In this document: positions 1 to 9,108 of the stretch, in pieces | Position numbering within the stretch: position 1 is the first letter of the stretch | How the letters are laid out: each line of letters opens with the position of its first letter | Assembly (NCBI GenBank): GCA_045864775.1 | Contig: BTVR01000001.1 | Location: 248,001 to 312,000 of the forward strand | Direction: 5' to 3' | From: Macondimonas sp045864775 | Lineage (GTDB): Bacteria > Pseudomonadota > Gammaproteobacteria > UBA5335 | DNA length: 64,000 nt | The notes under the pieces: generated by a model | The model's input: the letters and a program-made list of their open reading frames with translations, nothing else | What the model was told of the DNA's origin: nothing | Databases searched by the model: none | Position numbers and translations under genes: made by a program

Positions 1-260
1 GTTGCGCCGCTCGGCCGGAACGCTGAGAACCAGGGGTAAGCGATGTGGTCATGGAGATTCCCGAGAAGAGCGATAAGGGTGAGAGACGGCCAGCGTGCAC
101 CTTGGGAAGCGGGATTGTAGCCGGTTCTTTCCACAGATCGGCAGCGTGCGCCGGCTTCTTGAGATGCGCAGAACGATTGGACCGTGTTCATGCGGCGTCG
201 AGTCGCGCACCGATCCCCGTTGCGCGGCCGGTGCGCTGCGGGCTGAACTCCCTGCGCGGC

Positions 261-566
261 TCAGGGCTCCGAGGCGGGCGGCTTGACGCCGTCGATCAGT
301 CCCTTCATGTGGTGCCGCATTTTTTGCTGGGCCTGATCGCGCTCGGTGCGGTCGATGTAACCGTCCTTGTTCGCATCGAGCATGGCAAAGCGACGCTCCT
401 GCATGGCCGTGAACTCCGACTTGCTGATGCGTCCGTCATCATCGCCGTCCGCCTTGTCCCACATGTGCTGCATCATCCTGGGGGCTTCGTCCTGCGGCTG
501 CGCCCAGACGTTCACCGACAGGGTCAGAAGCAACGTTGTCAAACAGAATCCGATACCGCGTTGCAT
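261..566 (-). CDS. Exported EF-hand protein
   Basis: A protein of about 101 residues with an N-terminal signal peptide (hydrophobic LTTLLLTLSVNVWA, likely cleaved after WAQ) and two EF-hand-like loops. The loops are DKADGDDDGRIS and DANKDGYID, with acidic residues at the expected calcium-binding positions. It is therefore probably a small periplasmic calcium-binding protein of unknown role. I chose the start at MQRGIG because the signal peptide begins there; an in-frame extension of 13 codons upstream lacks signal-peptide character. It lies downstream of metH on the same strand, separated by about 90 bases, with no evident functional link. Confidence 0.75.
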   Translation of the reverse strand: MQRGIGFCLTTLLLTLSVNVWAQPQDEAPRMMQHMWDKADGDDDGRISKSEFTAMQERRFAMLDANKDGYIDRTERDQAQQKMRHHMKGLIDGVKPPASEP

Positions 567-660
567 GGCGTTTCCTCCAAGGTTGATCATCGAACATGCC
601 GGCACGACGATGGCCTCTGCGTCCGCCCTTGTGAAGCTGTCGCCTGCAAACGACTTGCCA

Positions 661-3600
661 TCAGTCCTCGGGCTCGTAACCCAGATTGGGGCTTAGCCAC
701 CGCTCGGTCTCGGCGAGCGTCCAGCCTTTGCGTCGTGCGTAGTCGGCGACCTGATCGCGATTCAGGCGACCCAGGACGAAATATTGCGCTTGCGGATGGG
801 AGAAATACCATCCGCTCACCGTAGCGCCGGGCCACATGGCGAAGCTTTCGGTGAGCCTAATTCCGCAGCGCCGCTCGACATCCAGCAGATCCCACAGCGT
901 CGCTTTTTCGGTGTGGTCCGGGCATGCCGGGTAGCCCGGAGCAGGGCGGATACCGGTGTATTTTTCGGCGATGAGCGCGACCTGATCCAGGTGTTCGTCG
1001 GGGGCATAACCCCAGAACTCGCGGCGCACGCGCTCGTGCAGGCGCTCGGCGAAGGCTTCCGCCAGCCGGTCGGCCAAGGACTCGAGCAGGATCGCGCTGT
1101 AATCGTCGAGCTGGCGACGAAACTCGGCGACGCGTTCGGCGCATCCCAGGCCGGCGGTGACGGCAAAGGCGCCGATGTAGTCGGCCAGGCCGGTGGCCTG
1201 CGGGGCGATGTAGTCGGCCAGCGAGCGGTTGGGCACGCCCTCGCGATGTTCACCCTGCTGGCGCAGCTGGTGCAGGCGGGCACGGATCTCGCGGCGGCTT
1301 TCGTCGGTGTAGACGATGATATCGTCGGCATCGACCTGATGGGCGGGAAACAGGCCGATGACGCCGCTGGCGCGCAGCCAGCGTTCGGCAATGATCCGGT
1401 CCAGCATAATCTGGGCGTCGTCATACAGGCGGCGGGCCGCCTCTGCCGTGGCCGGGTTGTGCAACAGATCGGGATAGCGGCCCTTGAGCTCCCAGCTGAT
1501 GAAAAACGGCTGCCAGTCGATGCAGGCCCGCAACTCCTCGAGCGGATAATCCTCGAACACCTTCACGAACTGTGTCGCCGCATGAGCGGCATGATCACAC
1601 GCCGGGCCCTGGCAGACATCCTTGGCTTGTTGCAGCAGCATGCGCGGGCGCGGGGGGTGATAGGTCTCCCAGTCCACCGGCGTGCGGCGCAGACGCGCCT
1701 CGGCGAGCGGCAGAAACTTTTCCTGACGATCTTTGCCGGCGTGTCGGGCCCGGATCTGTTCGTATTCGTCCCGGATCGACTGCAGCAACTGCGGTTTCTG
1801 CTCGGGCGAGAGCAGGGCGGCGACGACCGGCACCGAGCGCGAGGCGTCCTTGACCCAGATCACGGGGCCCGGGTAGGCCGGATCGATCTTGACGGCGGTG
1901 TGTGCGCGCGAGGTGGTGGCGCCACCGATCAGCAGCGGCAACTGGAAGTCCTGACGCGCCATCTCCCGCGCCAGATGCACCATTTCATCCAGAGACGGCG
2001 TGATCAGCCCGGAGAGGCCGATGACATCGGCGCCTTCGGCCTTGGCAACCTCGAGGATCTTCTGACCCGGCACCATCACGCCGAGATCGATGACCTCGTA
2101 GTTGTTGCACTGCAGCACCACGCCGACGATGTTCTTGCCAATGTCGTGGACATCGCCTTTGACCGTCGCCAGCACGATGCGGCCGTTGGATTGCATGGTA
2201 TCCCCAGGCCGGCGTTCAGCTTCGATGAAGGGGATGAGGTAGGCGACCGCCCGCTTCATCACCCGCGCCGATTTGACCACTTGCGGCAGGAACATCTTGC
2301 CTGCGCCGAACAGGTCGCCGACCACGTTCATGCCGGCCATCAATGGGCCCTCGATGACCTCGATCGGCCGTCCGCCGCGCGCGGCGATTTGCCCGCGCAA
2401 TTCCTCGGTATCGGCCTCGACGAAGGCATCGATGCCCTTGACGAGCGCGTGCGTGATGCGCTCGGCGACGGGCAGGCCGCGCCAGGCCTGATCCTCGGTT
2501 TCCTGCACCTGGCCCGCGCCGCGGAAGCGTTCGGCGATTTCCAGCAACCGATCGGTCGCATCGTGGCGGCGGTTGAGGATGACGTCCTCGATGCGCTCGC
2601 GCAGTTCCGGGTCGATCTGGTCGTACACCACCAGCGCGCCGGCGTTGACGATGCCCATGTCCATGCCGGCCTTGATGGCGTGATACAGGAAGACGGCGTG
2701 GATCGCCTCGCGCACTGCGTTGTTGCCGCGGAAGGAAAAAGACACGTTGGACACGCCGCCCGATATCAACGCACCGGGCAGGTTCGCCTTGATCCAGCGC
2801 GTGGCTTCGATGAAGTCGAGACCATAGGCGTTGTGCTCGGCAATGCCGGTGGCCACCGCGAAGATGTTGGGATCGAAGATGATGTCCTCGGCCGGAAACC
2901 CGAGCTCTTCGACCAGAATGCGGTAAGCGCGTGCGCAGATCGTCTGCCGGCGTGCGAGGGAATCGGCCTGTCCCTGTTCATCGAAGGCCATGACGACGAC
3001 CGCCGCGCCGTATTTGCGGCACAGCCGGGCTTCGCGGACGAATTTTTCCTCGCCCTCTTTCAGCGAGATCGAGTTGACGATGGGCTTGCCCTGCACACAT
3101 TGCAGTCCCGCCTCGATCACCTCCCACTTGGAGGAATCGATCATGATCGGCACCCGCGCGATGTCGGGTTCGGCGGCGATCAGGTTGAGGAAGCGGCGCA
3201 TGGCCGCCACTCCGTCGAGCATGCCCTCGTCCATGTTGACGTCGATGATCTGGGCGCCGGCCTCGACCTGCTGCAGAGCCACGGCCAGCGCCGCGCCGTA
3301 ATCGCCGCCCTTGACCAGTTCGCGAAAGCGCGCCGAGCCCGTGACGTTGGTGCGTTCGCCGACGTTGACGAACAGCGTCTCGGCCGTGATGTTGAAGGGT
3401 TCCAGGCCTGCAAGACGGCAGGCGGGCGCCGGTTGGGCCGGAACGCGCGGCGGTTTGCCGGCGACGGCGTCGCTGATGGCGCGGATGTGATCGGGTGTGG
3501 TGCCGCAGCAGCCACCGACGAGATTGACGAGGCCCGCATCGGCGAACTCGGCCAGGATGGCTGCGGTGTCTTCAGGTTTCTCGTCGTATTCGCCGAAGGC

Positions 3601-4443
3601 GTTGGGCAGGCCTGCGTTGGGGTAACAGGACACGGCGCAGTCCGCCAGCCGCGCCAACTCGGCGATATAGGGCCGCATGTCGCGGCCGCCGAGCGCGCAG
3701 TTGAGTCCGACGGCCAGCGGCCGGGCATGCCGGATGCTGTTCCAGAAGGCTTCGGTCGTTTGCCCCGAGAGCGTGCGGCCGGACGCGTCGGTGATGGTGC
3801 CGGAGAGGATGACGGGCCAGCGCTCGGCCAGCTCTTCGAACAGGGTTTCGCAGGCGAAGATCGCCGCCTTGGCGTTGAGCGTGTCGAAGATGGTTTCGAT
3901 GAGCAGCAGGTCGGCGCCGCCGGCGATCAGGCCACGCGCCTGTTCGACATAGGCGGTGACCAGTTCGTCGAAGGAGATGTTGCGAAAGCCCGCGTCGTTG
4001 ACGTCCGGGCTGATGCTGGCCGTGCGATTGGTGGGGCCCATGGCGCCGGCGACGAAGCGCGGCTTGTCCTCGGTGGCGTGGGCATCGGCCGCCTCGCGGG
4101 CCAGCCGCGCCGCGGCGAGGTTGAGTTCGAAGGCGAGCGCCTCCATACCGTAGTCGTGCAGCGCGACGGTGGTGGAATTGAAGGTGTTGGTTTCGATGAT
4201 GTCGGCGCCGGCGGCGAGATACTGGCCATGGATGTCGCGGATGATGTCGGGCTGGGTGAGGACGAGCAGATCGTTGTTGCCCTTGACGTCCTGCGGCCAG
4301 TCCTTGAATCGCTCGCCGCGGTAGTGCGCCTCTTCGAGTTTGTGACGCTGGATCATGGTGCCCATGGCGCCGTCGATCACCAGAATGCGCCGGGAGAAGG
4401 CATCCGCCAAGGCGGTGCGGCGGGAGCGGTGGGTGTCGGGCAT
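661..4443 (-). CDS. metH: Cobalamin-dependent methionine synthase
   Basis: Full-length MetH of 1260 residues (the E. coli protein is about 1227). It transfers the methyl group of 5-methyltetrahydrofolate to homocysteine through cob(I)alamin in the cytoplasm. Four modules are visible in order: a homocysteine-binding domain starting ILVIDGAMGTMIQ, with GLNCALGG and the zinc-ligand pair VGGCCGT; a pterin-binding domain (NVGERTNVTGSARF); a B12-binding domain with the DxHxxG motif in DVHDIGKNIVG; and a C-terminal AdoMet reactivation domain. The start at MPDTHRSRR is preceded by an AGGATGA ribosome-binding site; a 22-codon upstream extension is less likely. I see no cobalamin riboswitch in the short upstream gap. 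Confidence 0.97.
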   Translation of the reverse strand: MPDTHRSRRTALADAFSRRILVIDGAMGTMIQRHKLEEAHYRGERFKDWPQDVKGNNDLLVLTQPDIIRDIHGQYLAAGADIIETNTFNSTTVALHDYGMEALAFELNLAAARLAREAADAHATEDKPRFVAGAMGPTNRTASISPDVNDAGFRNISFDELVTAYVEQARGLIAGGADLLLIETIFDTLNAKAAIFACETLFEELAERWPVILSGTITDASGRTLSGQTTEAFWNSIRHARPLAVGLNCALGGRDMRPYIAELARLADCAVSCYPNAGLPNAFGEYDEKPEDTAAILAEFADAGLVNLVGGCCGTTPDHIRAISDAVAGKPPRVPAQPAPACRLAGLEPFNITAETLFVNVGERTNVTGSARFRELVKGGDYGAALAVALQQVEAGAQIIDVNMDEGMLDGVAAMRRFLNLIAAEPDIARVPIMIDSSKWEVIEAGLQCVQGKPIVNSISLKEGEEKFVREARLCRKYGAAVVVMAFDEQGQADSLARRQTICARAYRILVEELGFPAEDIIFDPNIFAVATGIAEHNAYGLDFIEATRWIKANLPGALISGGVSNVSFSFRGNNAVREAIHAVFLYHAIKAGMDMGIVNAGALVVYDQIDPELRERIEDVILNRRHDATDRLLEIAERFRGAGQVQETEDQAWRGLPVAERITHALVKGIDAFVEADTEELRGQIAARGGRPIEVIEGPLMAGMNVVGDLFGAGKMFLPQVVKSARVMKRAVAYLIPFIEAERRPGDTMQSNGRIVLATVKGDVHDIGKNIVGVVLQCNNYEVIDLGVMVPGQKILEVAKAEGADVIGLSGLITPSLDEMVHLAREMARQDFQLPLLIGGATTSRAHTAVKIDPAYPGPVIWVKDASRSVPVVAALLSPEQKPQLLQSIRDEYEQIRARHAGKDRQEKFLPLAEARLRRTPVDWETYHPPRPRMLLQQAKDVCQGPACDHAAHAATQFVKVFEDYPLEELRACIDWQPFFISWELKGRYPDLLHNPATAEAARRLYDDAQIMLDRIIAERWLRASGVIGLFPAHQVDADDIIVYTDESRREIRARLHQLRQQGEHREGVPNRSLADYIAPQATGLADYIGAFAVTAGLGCAERVAEFRRQLDDYSAILLESLADRLAEAFAERLHERVRREFWGYAPDEHLDQVALIAEKYTGIRPAPGYPACPDHTEKATLWDLLDVERRCGIRLTESFAMWPGATVSGWYFSHPQAQYFVLGRLNRDQVADYARRKGWTLAETERWLSPNLGYEPED

Positions 4444-4526
4444 GGGCTCATCCTGGACAGCGGATTCGATCAATCGGCGCGGACGGCTCGCCGGCCGGCG
4501 AGCGCGCATTATTCCACAAAACGCAA

Positions 4527-4557
4527 AAGGCCCTGCGAGGATCGCCCGCAGGGCCTT
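4527..4557 (-). terminator. Rho-independent terminator after the SCP2 gene
   Basis: A perfect 11-bp inverted repeat (AAGGCCCTGCG and its complement, 9-base loop) is followed on the minus strand by a T-rich stretch, TTTTGCGTTTT. It lies just after the SCP2 gene and before metH, so it should end the SCP2 transcript and separate it from metH. Confidence 0.8.
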
Positions 4558-4580
4558 CCGTCAACCGCGAAAGCGGTTTC

Positions 4581-4970
4581 TTACATCAGCATGCCTTCGG
4601 GCATGACGTTCTGCAGCTGCATGGCGATGGACATGTCGCCTTCGATCTGGATGCGGCCAGACATGAACAGCTGCTGGGGGTTGGCGGAACGGTCGATCAT
4701 CAGTTCGCGCCAGGTGGCCTCGTCGGTCACCAGGGTCATTTCGGCATCGTCGACACCGGGCTTGATTTCGATGTCGCCACCCTTGATGTGGAAGGAGTAG
4801 GCGGCGCCGGCGTCGGTGATGTTGAAGCCGATCACGGTCGAGAAATCGCCAGCCTTGTCACGGGCTTCCTGCTTCTTTTCTTCGGGCAGGGCAGCGATCT
4901 GCTCGGGGATGAACTTCTCGAAGAAGTCTTTCGGGGTGATATCGGCGGGGGGAGTGGGACGATCGGCCAT
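4581..4970 (-). CDS. SCP2 sterol-binding-domain protein
   Basis: A 129-residue single-domain protein of the SCP-2 sterol carrier family, which binds hydrophobic ligands in a lipid-binding pocket. Family-like features are the N-terminal FEKFIPEQIAAL helix, the core strand SFHIKGGDIEIKPG, a TLVTDEATWREL segment, and a methionine/glutamine-rich C-terminal helix (MSIAMQLQNVMPEGMLM). The start is fixed by a strong AAGGAGAT ribosome-binding site six bases upstream of ATG. The natural ligand is unknown; bacterial stand-alone SCP2 proteins often act in lipid or ubiquinone metabolism. It is a single gene with its own terminator. Confidence 0.85.
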   Translation of the reverse strand: MADRPTPPADITPKDFFEKFIPEQIAALPEEKKQEARDKAGDFSTVIGFNITDAGAAYSFHIKGGDIEIKPGVDDAEMTLVTDEATWRELMIDRSANPQQLFMSGRIQIEGDMSIAMQLQNVMPEGMLM

Positions 4971-5186
4971 TTTAAATCTCCTTAAAGGAATCAACAAGAT
5001 CCATTTGGTGGTTTACGATCCAGCACTCACTGGATGCGCCATAGCCTAGTGAAGGTGTGCCCAAACTGCAAGACGCCATGGATGACGATCGCGCCGGATT
5101 CTTGCTGACCCGGACCGGTCGCTGCTGCCCACCTCCTGTTAGGATAGCGACGCATTTCGCTTTGCGTCGTGAGCCGGGAGAATTTG

Positions 5187-5939
5187 ATGATGAGACGGCC
5201 CGCACTGATGGTCAGCGCCGGTTTCGCGGCATGGATGGCGATGGCCGCTCTGAGTACGCCGGCCCAAGCGGCCGAACAGGACCCGCTGGAACGCATCAAC
5301 CGCTTCACCTACCGCTTCAACGAGAAAGCCGACGCGTGGGTCTTGCGACCCGTCGCCGACGCCTATGATCGCATCACGCCGCGTCCCGTTCGCCGCGGGG
5401 TCGGCAATTTTTTCAACAACCTGCGCGAGCCGCGCCGCTTCGTGAACAACCTGCTGCAAGGCAAGCCACGCCAGGCGATCACGGATCTCGGCCGGTTCAC
5501 ACTCAACACTACCTTCGGGTTTCTCGGCGTCTTCGATCTCGGAACCGATTGGGCCGGCTGGCGCGCCAGTGACGAGGACTTCGGCCAGACGCTCGGCTAT
5601 TGGGGACTGCCGCAGGGCTGGTACGTCGTCGTGCCGCTTTACGGAGGTACCACGATCCGCGACGGCATTGGCGCCATTGGCGACTGGCAGCTGAACCTCC
5701 TGGAAGGCATCGATGAAGAGACACTGGAGTGGACGCTGATCGCTCTGGGCGTCATCGACCTGCGTGCCGGTCTGCTCGAAGCGGACCAGACCTTGGAGAC
5801 GGTTTACGATCCCTACAGCTTCGTGCGGGACGCCTATCTGCAGCATCGCCTCGCCAAGGTCTACGACGGCAATCCGCCGGCGCCGCAGATCCAGGACCCC
5901 GGCGACGGCGCAGTAGCGCCCCCGTGGGAGAGCGATTGA
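5187..5939 (+). CDS. mlaA: MlaA/VacJ family outer-membrane lipid-asymmetry protein
   Basis: A protein of about 250 residues of the MlaA (VacJ) family, which removes mislocalised phospholipids from the outer leaflet of the outer membrane. Family motifs include DPLERINRFTYRFNEKAD, NFFNNLREPRRFVNNLLQGK, an FGFLGVFDLG segment and TLGYWGLPQGWYVVVPL. The N-terminus carries a signal sequence ending near TPAQA-AEQDP. No cysteine follows it, so the lipobox typical of MlaA lipoproteins is missing and the protein looks like a signal-peptidase-I substrate. GGGAG lies six bases before the ATGATG start; a GTG 18 bases upstream is an alternative. No other mla genes are adjacent. Confidence 0.9.
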   Translation: MMRRPALMVSAGFAAWMAMAALSTPAQAAEQDPLERINRFTYRFNEKADAWVLRPVADAYDRITPRPVRRGVGNFFNNLREPRRFVNNLLQGKPRQAITDLGRFTLNTTFGFLGVFDLGTDWAGWRASDEDFGQTLGYWGLPQGWYVVVPLYGGTTIRDGIGAIGDWQLNLLEGIDEETLEWTLIALGVIDLRAGLLEADQTLETVYDPYSFVRDAYLQHRLAKVYDGNPPAPQIQDPGDGAVAPPWESD

Positions 5940-5949
5940 ATCCTGCGCC

Positions 5950-6549
5950 ATGCAGGATGTCGCGATCCTGCTTGCCGCCGGGCAATCGGCACGCATGCAG
6001 GGGTCGGACAAGCGCTGGCTGGACGTCGACGGCGTCCCCATGGCGCTGCGTACGGCCATGGCGCTTGAAGCCGCGCCCGTGTCCCGTCGCATCGCCGTGG
6101 TTCGGCCGGATGATGCTGCGCTGACCCGCCGTCTGGCCGCGCGGGGTTTCGAGTGCGTCGTTAACCCCGCGCCGGATCGCGGCCGGGCTTCATCACTGGC
6201 ATGCGCATGGGCGGCTCTGCCGCACGCCGCCCCGGTCCTCGTTGCGCTCGCCGACCTGCCGGAACTGACCGGGTCGCTGGTCTGCGACCTCTGGCAGCGG
6301 TTCTGTACGATGGATGAGCGCGCCATTCTGATTCCGCGTTATCGGGGCCAATGGGGTCATCCGCGCTGCCTGGGCGCTCGTCATGTCGCGGCGCTTCGGA
6401 CTCAGGGCGGCGAAGGCTCCGTTCCGGAGTATCTGGCGCGGCATCCGGAAGCCGTGCAATTCTGGGATGTGGACGACCCGGCGGTCGTGCGCGACATCGA
6501 CACCCCTGCGGACTATGCCGACCTGTGCCGGCGTCTGGCGCATGACTGA
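5950..6549 (+). CDS. MocA-like nucleotidyltransferase for molybdenum cofactor
   Basis: A 199-residue NTP-transferase protein. The N-terminal nucleotide-binding motif ILLAAGQSARMQGSDK and a metal-binding LADLPEL segment match the MobA/MocA group, which attaches CMP or GMP to molybdopterin. The gene immediately downstream encodes an XdhC-family protein and overlaps it by eight bases. This pairing is typical of maturation of xanthine-dehydrogenase-type molybdenum hydroxylases, so a cytidylyltransferase (MocA-like) role is favoured over MobA. The hydroxylase itself is not in the window. It starts 10 bases after mlaA, but I see no functional link to that gene. Confidence 0.82.
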   Translation: MQDVAILLAAGQSARMQGSDKRWLDVDGVPMALRTAMALEAAPVSRRIAVVRPDDAALTRRLAARGFECVVNPAPDRGRASSLACAWAALPHAAPVLVALADLPELTGSLVCDLWQRFCTMDERAILIPRYRGQWGHPRCLGARHVAALRTQGGEGSVPEYLARHPEAVQFWDVDDPAVVRDIDTPADYADLCRRLAHD

Positions 6550-7342
6550 TTGGCTGGACGCACTCGCCACTCAGGCAGCCAAGCGCCGGGCATGCGCCTT
6601 GACCACGGTCGTGGCCATCGAGGGATCGGTTTCGGCCGATCTGGGTGCCAAGGCCGTATTCGATGATCAGGGCAAGCTGCTCGCCGGCTGGGTCGGGGGC
6701 GGCTGTGCCCAGGCGCGGATCGCGGAGCGGGCGGTGCACTGCCTGCGAACGGCGCGGGGCGAGGCGCTGTCGCTGGATCTGCGCAGCACGGTGCTGGGTG
6801 AAGGCATGCCCTGCGGAGGCGCCATGACCGTGTTCATCGATCCCGTCCTGCCGCCGCCCATGCTGTGGGTGCTCGGTCACGGCCCGCTGGCCGAGGCCCT
6901 GTGCACGCAGGCGGCGCTGGTCGGCTTCGCGGTCACGGTGTTGGACGCGCGCGCCGAGGTGTCCCGATTTCCGGCTGCCCGCGCGGTGATGGATGACGAC
7001 CCGGCCTATCGCTCTCTCGGCGAGGCATCGGCGTCGGATTACGTCGTGATCGCCACCCAGCACAAGGGCGATCACCTGATCCTGCGCCAGGTGCTTGCCC
7101 GACCGTTGGCCTATGTCGGGCTGATCGCGAGTCATCATCGGGCCGCGCTGGTCCGGGAAGATCTGGTGCAATCCGGCCTGTCGCCTGATCAATGGGCGCA
7201 CGTGCGGACGCCGGCGGGGCTGGACCTGGGCGCGCGGACGCCGGCCGAAATCGCCGTGGCCGTGGTGGCCGAGTTGATTGCCGTGCGCCGCCAGCGCACC
7301 GCCCGACCGGAATCGGTCATGGATTCAACGAGCTTTGGGTAA
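6542..7342 (+). CDS. XdhC-family molybdenum hydroxylase maturation protein
   Basis: A 266-residue protein of the XdhC/CoxI family, which binds molybdenum cofactor and promotes its sulfuration before insertion into xanthine-dehydrogenase-like enzymes. Visible features are the N-terminal TTVVAIEGSVSADLGAKAVFD region, the cysteine-containing WVGGGCAQARI motif, and a C-terminal Rossmann-like domain (LWVLGHGPLAEAL ... VVIATQHKGDH ... YVGLIASHHRA) ending GLDLGARTPAEIAVAVVAELIA. The ATG overlaps the end of the nucleotidyltransferase gene, so translation is probably coupled. A longer upstream reading is rejected because it would overlap the neighbour by 160 bases. Confidence 0.88.
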   Translation: MTDWLDALATQAAKRRACALTTVVAIEGSVSADLGAKAVFDDQGKLLAGWVGGGCAQARIAERAVHCLRTARGEALSLDLRSTVLGEGMPCGGAMTVFIDPVLPPPMLWVLGHGPLAEALCTQAALVGFAVTVLDARAEVSRFPAARAVMDDDPAYRSLGEASASDYVVIATQHKGDHLILRQVLARPLAYVGLIASHHRAALVREDLVQSGLSPDQWAHVRTPAGLDLGARTPAEIAVAVVAELIAVRRQRTARPESVMDSTSFG

Positions 7343-7348
7343 CTCCGG

Positions 7349-8320
7349 ATGAGTAAAGCAGTTTCACTGGCCAATGCACCGGCCCTCGCCATCGAACATC
7401 TGGCCAAGACCTATGCCAGCGGCGTGGAAGCGCTGAGGGATGTGAGCCTGACCGTGGCGAAGGGCGACTTTTTCGCGCTGCTGGGACCCAATGGCGCGGG
7501 CAAGTCCACGCTGATCGGCATCTTGAGCGCGCTGGTGAACAAGACCGGCGGTCGAGTGCGGGTGTTCGGCCACGATCTCGATGGCGACCTCGAATCGGTC
7601 AAGCGCTGCCTGGGTGTGGTGCCGCAGGAATTCAACTGCAACGGTTTCGAGACCGTGCGACATGTACTGCTCAATCAGGCCGGCTATTACGGCGTGCCGC
7701 GGCGCACCGCCGAGCGCAACGCGGCGCGCTATCTGAAAGCGCTGGGCTTGTGGGAGAAGCGGGCCGATGTGGTGCGCAATCTCTCCGGCGGCATGAAGCG
7801 GCGGCTCATGATCGCGCGGGCGCTGGTGCATGAGCCGCGCCTGCTGATCCTCGACGAGCCGACCGCCGGCGTGGACATCGAATTGCGCCGCGGCATGTGG
7901 ACTTTCCTGCAGGAGTTGAACGCGCAGGGGGTCACCATCATCCTGACCACGCACTACCTGGAGGAGGCCGAGCAGTTGTGCCGCAACATCGCCATCATCG
8001 ACCACGGCCGGATCATCGAGCACACGGCGATGCGCGATCTGCTCGCGCGCCTCGGAACCGAAACCCTGGTCCTCACCCTGGCCGAACCGGCCCATGTCCT
8101 GCCCGCCAGCGGTGATTACCCCCTGCGACTGAATGACGCGCATACGCTCGAGGTGGACGTGCGCGCCGACCAGGATCTGAACAGCCTGTTCGCCTGGCTC
8201 GATGGACGCGGCATCCGGGTGCGTTTCATGCGCAACAAGGCCAACCGTCTGGAGGAATTGTTCGTGCAGCTGGTGGGCGCCAATGCGCCCGAAACCACCG
8301 ACGCCGGAGCCCGCGCATGA
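7349..8320 (+). CDS. ABC-2 type exporter, ATP-binding subunit
   Basis: A 323-residue ATPase of the ABC-2 exporter class (YadG/drug-export-like). The motifs are complete: Walker A GPNGAGKST, Q-loop region VVPQEFNC, signature LSGGMKRRL, Walker B LLILDEP and the switch histidine in LTTHYLEEAE. The extra C-terminal region of about 90 residues is usual for this class. Its partner permease follows with an ATGA overlap. The transported substrate cannot be told from sequence. Confidence 0.93.
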   Translation: MSKAVSLANAPALAIEHLAKTYASGVEALRDVSLTVAKGDFFALLGPNGAGKSTLIGILSALVNKTGGRVRVFGHDLDGDLESVKRCLGVVPQEFNCNGFETVRHVLLNQAGYYGVPRRTAERNAARYLKALGLWEKRADVVRNLSGGMKRRLMIARALVHEPRLLILDEPTAGVDIELRRGMWTFLQELNAQGVTIILTTHYLEEAEQLCRNIAIIDHGRIIEHTAMRDLLARLGTETLVLTLAEPAHVLPASGDYPLRLNDAHTLEVDVRADQDLNSLFAWLDGRGIRVRFMRNKANRLEELFVQLVGANAPETTDAGARA

Positions 8321-9108
8321 GCGCCGCAGCCTCGCGCCGATCGAGCCGTTACGCCATTGCGTTCGAGACCATCTTCCGCAAGGAAATCCGCCGTTTCCTG
8401 CGCATCTGGCCGCAGACCCTGATTCCGCCGGCGATCACCATGACGCTGTATTTCGTGATCTTCGGCAACCTCATCGGCCGGCGCATCGGCACCATGGGCG
8501 GGCACGACTACATCGACTACATCGTGCCGGGGCTGATCATGATGTCGGTCATCACCAGCGCGTATGCGAACGTGGTGAGTTCTTTCTTCGGCGCCAAGTT
8601 CCAGCGCTTCGTCGAGGAGTTGCTGGTCGCGCCGGTGCCGAGCCACGTCATCCTGGCCGGCTTCGTGGCGGGCGGCGTGGTGCGCGGCATGCTGGTGGCG
8701 GGGATGGTGACGGGCGTCTCGCTGTTGTTCACGGATTTGCGCATCGCCCATCCCTTCATCACGCTCAGCGTCATGCTGCTGGCCGCGACGCTGCTTTCCG
8801 TCGCCGGGTTCATCAACGCGCTCTACGCCAAGACCTTCGACGACATTTCCATCGTGCCGACCTTCGTGCTGACACCGCTGACGTACCTGGGCGGCGTGTT
8901 CTATTCCATCGATCTGCTGCCCGCCTTCTGGCAGGACGTTTCCCGGCTCAACCCCATCCTCTACATGGTCAACGCCTTTCGCTTCGGCATGCTGGGACAT
9001 TCGGACATCTCGCTGCCCATGGCCTACGGCATGATGCTGCTGGCCATCGGCGTGGGCGTCGCCTGGGCGCTGACGCTGCTCGAGCGCGGCACCGGACTGC
9101 GCAGTTGA
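8317..9108 (+). CDS. ABC-2 type exporter, permease subunit
   Basis: A 263-residue inner-membrane protein with about six hydrophobic segments and the ABC-2 permease pattern. Recognisable parts are IPPAITMTLYFVIFGNLIG, YIDYIVPGLIMMSVITSAYANV, the LVAPVPSHVILAGF coupling region and the FVLTPLTYLGGVFYSIDLLP segment, as in YadH-type permeases. It overlaps the ATPase gene by four bases and the following SDR gene by one base (TGATG), so all three are probably translated from one message. Confidence 0.93.
   Translation: MSAAASRRSSRYAIAFETIFRKEIRRFLRIWPQTLIPPAITMTLYFVIFGNLIGRRIGTMGGHDYIDYIVPGLIMMSVITSAYANVVSSFFGAKFQRFVEELLVAPVPSHVILAGFVAGGVVRGMLVAGMVTGVSLLFTDLRIAHPFITLSVMLLAATLLSVAGFINALYAKTFDDISIVPTFVLTPLTYLGGVFYSIDLLPAFWQDVSRLNPILYMVNAFRFGMLGHSDISLPMAYGMMLLAIGVGVAWALTLLERGTGLRS

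Noticed and set aside
1..260. Coding potential at the left end of the window
   Set aside because: Only short or antisense frames without ribosome-binding sites or recognisable motifs were seen.
4444..4526. A cobalamin riboswitch or SAM element before metH
   Set aside because: The gap to the preceding terminator is too short and no B12-box-like sequence is visible.
784..4800. A 1338-codon plus-strand open frame
   Set aside because: It is antisense to metH and the SCP2 gene, which have clear family motifs; long antisense frames are common in high-GC DNA.
5139..6326. A 395-codon minus-strand open frame
   Set aside because: It is antisense to mlaA and the nucleotidyltransferase gene.
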